Assembly: GCA_958438125.1 (NCBI GenBank)
Contig: CAUBQN010000027.1
Span: 1 to 18,373, forward strand
Reading direction: 5' to 3'
DNA from: an uncultured Collinsella sp.
Lineage (GTDB): Bacteria > Actinomycetota > Coriobacteriia > Coriobacteriales > Coriobacteriaceae
DNA length: 18,373 nt
Shown: positions 8,101 to 12,545 of the stretch, piece after piece
Numbering within the stretch: position 1 is the stretch's first letter
Layout of the letters: every line of letters starts with the position of its first letter
Made by a program: the position numbers and the translations under genes
The notes under the pieces: generated by a model
Told to the model about the DNA's origin: nothing
Database searches by the model: none
The model's input: only the letters and a program-made list of their open reading frames with translations

Positions 8101-10135
8101 GGCCGCGACCGGCCTGGCCCTCGGTGCGCAGAAGAGCTATGTGAAGAAGGACGACAACACGCCGATCGTCCCCAAGTGCGGCGAGTTCACCTTCGATGTG
8201 TACGAGGGCAACCTGACGGCTGAGCAGCTTGCCGGGGCCAAGCCCGTCCGGACCGCGACCAACGGCGCGGACGGAAGTGTTAACTTCGACGCCTTCTCCT
8301 ACGCGAAGCCGGGCACGCACGAGTACACCATCGTGGAGCGGAAGGGTGATCTGGCCTACGTGACCTACGACGCCGCGGTGCACCATGCCGTGGTGACGGT
8401 TGCGGACAATGCCGGCACGCTGCAGGCGAGCGTCGCCTACGACGGCACGAATGTCACGAAGCCCAGCTTCACCAACACCTACGAGGCACAGGCGACGGAC
8501 TCCGGCGCGATCGCCCTCACCAAGAGCGTTGACGTGCACGACGGCAGCTATCAGCTAAAGGCGGGAGACTTCGCCTTCGAGCTGGTGGGGTCTGACGGCT
8601 CGGTGATCCAGACCCAGAAGAACGATGCGCACGGCAAGGTTGCCTTCGACAAGCTGACCTTCGACCATGCGGGCACCTTTCCCTTCACGGTCCGTGAGGT
8701 GCAGCCGACGGACGGCGCGCCGGGCGTGCCGGGCGTGACCTACACCGGCAAGACGTACACCCTGACCTACGTGGTGAAGGACAACAACGACGGCAAGCTG
8801 GTGGTAGAGAGCTCTACGGTGAAACCGAGCGAGGGCACCGAGAACGGCGTCACCCCCAATACCATGACGTTTGCGAACAGCTACCAGCCGGGTCAGACCT
8901 CCTACCAGATCTCTGGCACCAAGGTGTTTGAGAATGCCGACCCGGCCACCACGCGGACGCCCGCCGATGGCGAGTTCACATTCGCGCTGATTGACGTGGC
9001 CACCGGGCAGGAGATCGACCGGACCACGAACGTGGGTAAAGCGTTTACCTTCAAGGCCATCTCGTACACCGCAACTGGTTCGCATGCGTACCAGGTGAAG
9101 GAGGTTGCGGGCCAAGATGGCACCATCACTTACAGCGATGCGGTGCTGGACGTAACGGTGAACGTGACCGATGACGGCAGCGGCCAGCTGACCGCGACGG
9201 CGAACAAGACGGCTGCGGATCTGACCTTCACCAACACCTACACGCCGACGGCAACGACGGCGACGATTACCGGAACGAAGGCTCTGACCGGCCGCGACCT
9301 GGCCGAGGGTGAGTTCTTCTTCGACCTGAAGGACGCCGACGGTAACGTGGTGCAGACGGTGCAGAACGGCGCCGACGGCACGTTCGGCTTCGCGCCGCTG
9401 CAGCTGGACAAGGTGGGGACGTACGTCTACACCGTGTCCGAGCGGGCAGGGGCGACGGCGAACGGCGTCACCTACGACACGACGGTCTTTACCGCGACGG
9501 TGACGGTGACGGAGAATGCGGAGACGCACGCGCTGGAGGCGCAGGTTGCCTACAGCAAGGGCGGCAAGGCTGCGGATGCGGTGGCGTTCAGCAACAGTTA
9601 CGCGCCGGCCGCGACTGAGGTGAAGCTGGGGGCCTCCAAGGTGCTGAGCGGCGAGGACCTGAAGGAAGGGCAGTTCTCCTTCCAGCTGAAGGATGCCGAC
9701 GGCAAGGTGCTGCAGACCGCAAAGAACGCGGCGGACGGCACGGTGGGCTTCGAGGCGATCTCGTACGACAAGCCCGGAACGTACGCCTACAGCATCTCCG
9801 AGGTGGACGACGGTCAGAAGAACGTGACGTACGACGCGGCCGAGCACCGGGTAACGGTGACGGTGACGGACGACGGTGCGGGCCATCTGGTGGCGACGGT
9901 AACCTATGACGGCGCCGTGGCGCCGGTGTTCAAGAACACGTACACGCCGCCGACCACCCCGCCGACGGAGCCGCCCACCAATCCGCCGAGCAAGTCACCG
10001 GTGCCGAAGGAGGAGAAGCCGGGTCTGCCGTATACGGGCGATACCAGCTTGTCGCCGATGGCCCTGGGTGGCATCGCGGGCGGCGCGGTGGTGCTGATCG
10101 CCGCAGGCGTTATCCTGCGGCGCCGGAACCGGTAG
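1952..10135 (+). CDS. Giant LPXTG-anchored fibro-slime / SpaA / multi-isopeptide-domain surface adhesin
   Basis: 2727 residues, roughly 290 kDa. Residues 1-37 form a signal peptide with a basic start, a hydrophobic core (VLALAIALTASFFLPL) and an AEA cleavage region. Residues about 38-350 hold a fibro-slime domain with hallmark FAGDDDVWVFIDDVLVGDIG near 257. Two SpaA/Cna_B-type domains follow (about 351-445 and 661-750; LLKETKAPKGY and LKEVSAPEGF), then a B-type domain from about 900 to VFTNTY at 1053. Thirteen pilin-type isopeptide domains span 1054-2664. Each starts with a conserved Lys, has a Glu in a K/V/S-E motif and ends near F(T/K/S)N(T/S)Y, the Lys-Glu-Asn set that makes self-crosslinks in Spy0128. 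A Pro-rich linker, LPYTG (2692-2696), a hydrophobic helix and RRRNR follow. Expected location is the cell wall, linked by a sortase encoded elsewhere. No ligand can be inferred. ATG 1952 is the first start codon in frame, but its RBS is weak (GGTGG at 1941-1945). Confidence 0.9.
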   Translation: MSCGRRRGLRSVSPYAIVLALAIALTASFFLPLRAEAEISDHTVPTISPSGTTINLFDYWVNPDNHLSVSGNGGINASHRFQFNDGQGRESLNRWTGNTNPQPGIVSNTLSDGYPQLSGTYGGDSLRYLFDSSAQTGKTSHFGVTGLLKVQDGYYVYDSSENYAAYNADKNAFDVYDTWGIDKVGDSSHRGQFFPFDAADKVFKEESGRLVQNGITADNAGNHVNHHFGLSMSTRFVQPNGGLTNDKKDMKKDMTFEFAGDDDVWVFIDDVLVGDIGGIHSRASLSINFHTGDIKVNDKSDGTLLSKYQAAKKGTSGFDGSTFKDGTNHTLKFFYLERGATDSNMELKFNLVTVPESDIIKFDQDGGLVEGAQFALYKTDENFTDTTANQNNLFGSGTTNANGQLTLTNDVDNGVINFDDLYKEYHYQHYLLKETKAPKGYRSSLTATDGNMQLEYVPASDKKDAGGVIINRGGMDADSVVWKTGAFAAAKETITAPSTVYKANDNLTKSDKIDDLESGILFAVVLKRDKSANADIKDQNNWYAVSGDPSTGAGYTLAEKSSKAGAIEAAKKDLHAFTLNTSGQYQVEIQNLPGDISKYYYLLSGNDRKNAEYTVAIYHTKASSIGDATPENTVHVYSDDIADGTNFKRQFAMRLLVTNIQNRLFVQKTDSEGKPVEGAKFGLYTADQVTTDANGKVVLKGEQTPYDTLTTGSVGNPVPLEGAGIFPNTSNGNRPLVKGTYFLKEVSAPEGFLLNDTLTKVIVDDYGVHADAGTDDDGVSTFVGPGALMKSLGQFGAEGDIDNTLTWIKGQRQTSDGKLDGNDNLSWNNDAKGGEDEVHLKYGANGRVYQYGPTEEGKPYRLETETGWIRMGIMQDERPKGTTSKGARANLGDMNLNALFTGATCVRVANEREASLEVTKKVVVPNGLTGNKDAKFTFKFTVPDGKTYKAAVFKNAGAASEKQVGDMFDLTNGREQTITAGQTIRVYGLAEHDAYTVQELTGTDKMPAGFTLTKREQGGNALSGEGYSISGTIAKQNADGTLADANKLVFTNTYSVKSPVTLTNAFWAQKVLQGRDWKDGDSFKIYLRADKGTPMPDGAENAPVSGMKQVVKTVENGDKFDFGEIEYTKPGTYTYLIAEATPSQNDASWLPGFGYSSASYRVTVTVSDNGDGTLSQPAVKMEQTYTDDGVSHEDNPIKVADKIAKITNTYRPKGTSVTLKAKKRFTGGELAGGDFTFQLLDKDGNVIQTVQNDKDGKVAFAAIDYATPGDHDYAIKEVAGNDSTVVYDAKDVKVHVKVTDEKGELKAVATYDGEADVPTFTNSKPTTDVTVEATKTLRGKDLTAGAFTFGLYQGDTTTVDPIQTVQNDKDGKIKLILTGLTIGEYDYTLKEVAGGDSTITYDSTAVKVHVSVKADGDKAKATVTYDDRNDAPTFTNKYQPAETSATLTAKKSYVKSDNTQATLKGGEFAFDLYEGDLTAEQLKDKQPIRSAENGEDGTVTFPAINYTKAGEYKYTIVEKKGDLSHVTFDDAVHHAAVKVVDNAGKLDAAVAYDGDKADAPTFTNTYTAKGSVELTATKVVAVAPGFTHDTKLKGGEYTFELKDADGKVLGTTTNKADGTVKFTRGFELADLGGAASKDFAYTIAEKPGAEAGMVYDNHTLTYTVTVTDDGAGTLTATPQVTSGDKTFTNTYRPKGTSVTLKAKKRFTGGELAGGDFTFQLLDKDGNVIQTVQNDKDGKVAFAAIDYATPGDHDYAIKEVAGNDSTVVYDAKDVKVHVKVTDEKGELKAVATYDGEADVPTFTNSKPTTDVTVEATKILTGKDLTADAFTFGLYDQAGNEVAKGTNDRGGKVELAVKNLNLGEYDYTLKEEKADQTVDGVAYDAKEVKVHVKVEQNQGDNNKTKVTVTYDGAATAPTFNNTYDAKGSVTLTATKTIKVADGFDHTTKPADGEFTFDLKDAAGNVLDTAKNDANGKVSFTREFQLSDLDGAASKDFTYTIVEQPGAEPGMVYDSHPLTYTVTVTDGGNGALNAKAIVTSASGSDTFTNTYQPAATGLALGAQKSYVKKDDNTPIVPKCGEFTFDVYEGNLTAEQLAGAKPVRTATNGADGSVNFDAFSYAKPGTHEYTIVERKGDLAYVTYDAAVHHAVVTVADNAGTLQASVAYDGTNVTKPSFTNTYEAQATDSGAIALTKSVDVHDGSYQLKAGDFAFELVGSDGSVIQTQKNDAHGKVAFDKLTFDHAGTFPFTVREVQPTDGAPGVPGVTYTGKTYTLTYVVKDNNDGKLVVESSTVKPSEGTENGVTPNTMTFANSYQPGQTSYQISGTKVFENADPATTRTPADGEFTFALIDVATGQEIDRTTNVGKAFTFKAISYTATGSHAYQVKEVAGQDGTITYSDAVLDVTVNVTDDGSGQLTATANKTAADLTFTNTYTPTATTATITGTKALTGRDLAEGEFFFDLKDADGNVVQTVQNGADGTFGFAPLQLDKVGTYVYTVSERAGATANGVTYDTTVFTATVTVTENAETHALEAQVAYSKGGKAADAVAFSNSYAPAATEVKLGASKVLSGEDLKEGQFSFQLKDADGKVLQTAKNAADGTVGFEAISYDKPGTYAYSISEVDDGQKNVTYDAAEHRVTVTVTDDGAGHLVATVTYDGAVAPVFKNTYTPPTTPPTEPPTNPPSKSPVPKEEKPGLPYTGDTSLSPMALGGIAGGAVVLIAAGVILRRRNR
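5568..5957 (+). repeat. 390-bp perfect direct repeat, copy 1
   Basis: Compared base by base with 7011-7400, it is identical over 390 bp. It begins at TCACGAACACG and ends at GACGAAGA; flanking bases differ (a/t on the left, c/t on the right). It encodes all of domain 2, the end of domain 1 and the start of domain 3. Confidence 0.97.
7011..7400 (+). repeat. 390-bp perfect direct repeat, copy 2
   Basis: Identical to 5568-5957 at an offset of 1443 bp, which is exactly 481 codons. Recombination between copies keeps the reading frame. It encodes all of domain 6, the end of domain 5 and the start of domain 7. Confidence 0.97.
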
Positions 10136-10163
10136 CTACGGCGGCCGAGAAGGGCTTTGATTG

Positions 10164-10202
10164 AGGGCGGGTGGTCGCAGGGCGCGGCCGCTCGCCCTTT
10201 TT
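10164..10202 (+). terminator. Rho-independent terminator after the adhesin gene
   Basis: AGGGCG (10179-10184) pairs with CGCCCT (10193-10198) around an 8-nt loop and is followed by a run of five T. A second upstream AGGGCG (10164-10169) could pair with the same 3' arm. Confidence 0.75.
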
Positions 10203-10216
10203 GGTGAAAGGCTATG

Positions 10217-10438
10217 TTAACCCGCCGTTTGCACGTCCGGCTCCAGATGGAACTCGTACTCCGGCTCCATCATCTTCTTCCGGATCTTTTCGTAGCGCCC
10301 GTCGTCGAGCTGCTCGCGCATGAGCGACGTCCTGTCCCCGACGCGTGCGGCCTCGCGCAGCCATCTGAACCACATCAGGCAGCTGTGGAGCCTGCGGGTC
10401 GATACGCCCTTGAACCTCTCGAGGAAGTGGCCGAGCGA
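10217..10438 (-). pseudogene. Transposase remnant, C-terminal fragment (ISXO2/IS1595-like)
   Basis: On the minus strand the frame reads SLGHFLERFKGVSTRRLHS, then CLMWFRWLREAAR, and ends with a charged tail EPEYEFHLEPDVQTAG and a TAA stop. The 'RFxGVSTxxLxxYLxWF' pattern is what I recall from the last helix of ISXO2/IS1595-type DDE transposases, so this looks like the final ~73 codons of such a gene. The catalytic core is missing. The stop codon lies within GGCTATGTTAAC on the + strand (10210-10221), which could be one end of the insertion sequence. No matching second end was found. Upstream the frame runs into sequence that looks out of frame. Family assignment is from memory of the motif only. 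Confidence 0.5.
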
Positions 10439-10442
10439 ACCC

Positions 10443-10545
10443 TGCGCTTCAGCATCCTCTGGACCGTGTCCCGCTCGTACCCGGTGAGCCTGCCGTGGGT
10501 CCTCGGGACCGCCCTCGCGGCGCCCTTCCCGCCCTTTCCGGACAT
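10443..10545 (-). pseudogene. Possible transposase N-terminal remnant in a different frame (IS30-like start)
   Basis: On the minus strand ATG 10545 has a good RBS (GGAGG, then 5 nt). It begins MSGKGGKGAARAVPR, continues THGRLTGYERDTVQRMLKRR, then runs out of frame into the adjacent transposase tail. 'LTxxERxxIxxML' resembles the first helix of the N-terminal HTH of IS30-family transposases, a different family from the C-terminal scrap next to it. Either two unrelated IS fragments are joined near 10440, or one transposase has a large internal deletion. The match is short. Confidence 0.35.
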
Positions 10546-10660
10546 GGCGTCCTCCGATCTCCCGGGGCCGGCCGATCCGGCCCTCAGGGTATCGGATTCC
10601 CAAATTTATCCGTATATGTGCGGATGAATGCGGGAGGCGTTCGGATGAAGTTGTATTCAA

Positions 10661-10883
10661 GGAAAGAGACTGACCCTTTGTCGCATTCCGTGCGGGTTAT
10701 ATGCAGGTATGCCTGCGCACGCTATCATGTATGGGTTAGACCGCAACTATGTACCTCATACGCGAAGGGATGCGCATGTATCTGAAGATCGACATGTTCT
10801 AGCTGGGCTTACCCCCGCAGTGGCGCCGCGCGCCCCATCAACTCTGCCGATTTTCGCCTTCACGCACATAAAGGAGTCCCGCC
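10661..10883. other. Leader region of prfA
   Basis: It contains the right half palindrome (10668-10686), a small perfect hairpin GCAGG-TATG-CCTGC (10703-10716), and a TATCAT hexamer (10723-10728) without a convincing -35. A tiny ORF at 10776-10802 (MYLKIDMF) has GAAGGG six bases upstream and could be a leader peptide or a truncated gene start. The prfA promoter probably lies here, but I cannot place it with confidence. Confidence 0.4.
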
Positions 10884-11951
10884 ATGCGCGACAAGCTCGA
10901 AAAGATCATTAAGGCCTACGAGGAGCTCGAGAAGAAGCTATCTGACCCGGCCGTCGCCTCCGATATCAAGGAGTTCACGCGTCTCAACAAGGAGTACGCG
11001 CACCAGTCCGACCTCATTGCCGCCTCGCGCGAGTACATCGGCGCGCTCGATGACATCGAGGCTGCCAAGGAAATGCTGCACGATACCACCGATGCCGATG
11101 AGAAGGAGATGCTCCAGATGGACATCTCCGAAAACGAGGCCAAGCTCCCCCAGCTCGAGGAAGACATCAAGTACATGCTCATTCCGAGCGACCCCAACGA
11201 CGACAAGAACACCATCGTCGAGATCCGCTCCGCCGCCGGTGGCGACGAGGCGGCCATCTTCGCCGGCGACCTGTACAAGATGTATCAGCGCTTTTGCGAG
11301 TCGCGCGGCTGGAAGACTACCGTGCTCGATTCCAGCCCCAGCGAGGCCGGCGGCTTTAAGTCCATTGAGTTCAAGGTCGAGGGCGACCGCGTCTACTCCG
11401 TCATGAAGTACGAGTCCGGCGTGCACCGTGTCCAGCGCGTTCCCAAGACCGAGTCCCAAGGCCGTATCCAGACCTCCACGGCAACCGTCGCCGTGCTTCC
11501 CGAGGCCGAGGAGATCGACGTCCAGATCAACCAGTCCGACCTGCGCATCGACACTTACTGCGCCTCGGGTCCTGGTGGTCAGTGCGTTAACACCACCTAC
11601 TCCGCCGTGCGCATCACCCACCTGCCCACCAACACCGTGGTGCAGTCGCAGGAGCAGCGCTCCCAGATTCAGAACCGCGAGGTCTGCATGCAGATGCTGC
11701 GCGCCCGCCTCTACGAGATGGAGCTCGAGAAGCAGCAGGCAGAGCTCGGTGCCGAGCGCCAGAGCCAGATTGGCCACGGCAACCGTTCCGAGAAGATCCG
11801 CACCTACAACCAGCCCCAGGACCGCGTGACCGATCACCGCATCGGTTTCAACTCCACTTATAACGGCGTCCTTCTGGGCGACCAGCTCGGCACCGTCATC
11901 GAGGCACTCGCCGCCGCCGAGCGTGCCGAGAAGCTGGCACAGGCCGTTTAA
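10884..11951 (+). CDS. prfA: Peptide chain release factor 1
   Basis: 355 residues, normal for RF1. It recognises UAA and UAG in the ribosomal A site and triggers peptide release. The tripeptide anticodon region reads RVPKTESQGRIQTS, with PKT at 187-189 in the RF1 P-x-T position. The catalytic GGQ is at 231-233 within GPGGQCVNTTYSAVRITHLP; RF2 would have an SPF-type anticodon. A Cys follows the GGQ where E. coli has His. The N-terminal coiled region (1-100) is present. AAAGGAG (10870-10876) lies 7 nt before the ATG. The Gln of GGQ is the substrate of the PrmC methyltransferase encoded downstream. Confidence 0.97.
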   Translation: MRDKLEKIIKAYEELEKKLSDPAVASDIKEFTRLNKEYAHQSDLIAASREYIGALDDIEAAKEMLHDTTDADEKEMLQMDISENEAKLPQLEEDIKYMLIPSDPNDDKNTIVEIRSAAGGDEAAIFAGDLYKMYQRFCESRGWKTTVLDSSPSEAGGFKSIEFKVEGDRVYSVMKYESGVHRVQRVPKTESQGRIQTSTATVAVLPEAEEIDVQINQSDLRIDTYCASGPGGQCVNTTYSAVRITHLPTNTVVQSQEQRSQIQNREVCMQMLRARLYEMELEKQQAELGAERQSQIGHGNRSEKIRTYNQPQDRVTDHRIGFNSTYNGVLLGDQLGTVIEALAAAERAEKLAQAV

Positions 11952-11979
11952 GTTACGGCGTTTTACCAAACGCCGTAAC
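11952..11979 (+). terminator. 12-bp perfect hairpin at the prfA stop codon
   Basis: GTTACGGCGTTT (11952-11963) and AAACGCCGTAAC (11968-11979) form a perfect 12-bp stem around TACC, immediately after the prfA stop. No T tract follows, so it may be a processing or stability hairpin, or work with the next structure. It shares the GGCGTTT/AAACGCC core with the larger element at 11993-12091. Confidence 0.5.
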
Positions 11980-11992
11980 GACTCGACGCTGC

Positions 11993-12091
11993 AAACGCCC
12001 CTAAGCGGCAATCTGACGTTCAATCGTCGGTCGCGTACCGAAGTACGCTTCCCTCCTCTTTCACGTCACCTTGCTCGCTTAGGGGCGTTTT
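11993..12091 (+). ncRNA. Nested long hairpin element, terminator-like or structured RNA/repeat
   Basis: Outer arms AAACGCCCCTAAGCGGCAA (11993-12011) and TTGCTCGCTTAGGGGCGTTT (12071-12090) pair over 19 bp with a single bulge. Inside, TGACGT (12014-12019) pairs with ACGTCA (12063-12068), and an apical hairpin GCGTAC-CGAA-GTACGC sits at 12033-12048. The 3' arm ends in TTTT. It may be the prfA terminator, a dispersed palindromic repeat, or a structured RNA. The nested layout with a long outer stem is more elaborate than an ordinary terminator. No known RNA family was recognised. Confidence 0.5.
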
Positions 12092-12125
12092 CGCTGTCCG
12101 TCCTCTACCTGCGGCGCCTTGGATG

Positions 12126-12154
12126 TAGTCATTGGGGACGTTCTTAAATGACTA
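12126..12154. repeat. REP-like palindrome
   Basis: TAGTCATT (12126-12133) and AATGACTA (12147-12154) are 8-bp inverted arms around GGGGACGTTCTTA. From memory, a GGGGAC(G)GTTCTT core between palindromic arms occurs in REP-type elements mobilised by RAYT (TnpA-REP) transposases in many bacteria. No such transposase is in this window. Confidence 0.45.
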
Positions 12155-12470
12155 GGTTGGGCACATTGCTTTGAGATGTTATTTAATCGGCTTTGATGGC
12201 CATTAAGCCGGCTACCTGCTCAAAGAAATTAGCGGCATTCATCTGCTATCGAAAATAATGCTCAAAAAATCGTCCAAGAAGTCGCGTGTCATTTTTTGAT
12301 GCGTCGCGCGTCAAGTGATTTGGCAAGTTCTTGGTTAGATATTGGTCAGTTTTGGGTCAACCTTGCCAAAAGCTTGACGAATGCAGATTTAGACGTCGAC
12401 GAATGAACACTCTAGGCGGGCTCCAAGCAAAATTCTGGGCTGATTCTCGATAATCGCTTCCAATTGTCTC
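12155..12470. other. AT-richer intergenic region upstream of prmC
   Basis: No gene or clear gene remnant was found. It contains a hairpin CGGCTT/AAGCCG (12188-12210) with an inner ATGGCCAT, and a 9-bp inverted repeat TTTGGCAAG (12319-12327) / CTTGCCAAA (12362-12370). Between the arms TTGG recurs every 10-11 bp. The lower GC compared with the flanking genes suggests non-coding or acquired DNA. Confidence 0.5.
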
Positions 12471-12497
12471 TTGCCGCGTGTCACCCTCGCGTACAAT
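12471..12497 (+). promoter_or_regulatory. Candidate promoter of prmC
   Basis: TTGCCG (12471-12476), 15 bp, then TACAAT (12492-12497), about 50 bp before the prmC start. The -10 is good; the spacer is short. The same TACAAT -10 occurs in the promoter upstream of the last gene of the window. Confidence 0.4.
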
Positions 12498-12545
12498 CTG
12501 CTCCGACATTCGCGCGCCGTCCGGCGCTTAAGAGGGGAGGGCCCC

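Larger units (their letters stand above)
5111..9943 (+). repeat. Array of 13 tandem isopeptide-type domains in the adhesin
   Basis: Domain starts by residue are 1054, 1211, 1323, 1439, 1567, 1692, 1804, 1922, 2049, 2178, 2312, 2431 and 2551, ending at 2664. Most are 112-134 residues; the first is 157. Domains 2 and 6 are identical. Domains 3 and 7 are close relatives, domains 4 and 9 share the KSYVK and LTAEQL motifs, and domains 5 and 8 share GAASKDF and PGAE. The array therefore grew by block duplication followed by divergence or rearrangement. Domain 9 has Cys in KCGEF where domain 4 has KGGEF. Confidence 0.85.

Noticed and set aside
6002..8539. 845-codon open frame on the minus strand inside the adhesin gene
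   Set aside because: It mirrors the codon bias of the plus-strand repeats: GC-rich third positions avoid antisense stops. It is rich in Val/Gly/Leu/Arg with no recognisable domain, and repeats the same segment because the sense repeat does.
5111..9943. Repeat array considered as CRISPR or non-coding satellite
   Set aside because: Units are 112-157 codons long, stay in frame, and encode recognisable protein domains.
10214..10627. 137-codon plus-strand frame after the adhesin terminator
   Set aside because: It is antisense to the transposase remnants, which give the more sensible protein on the minus strand.
12471..12545. Longer prmC start at TTG 12471
   Set aside because: The added 25 residues are not part of the PrmC family, overlap the candidate promoter, and lack an RBS; ATG 12546 has a strong one.
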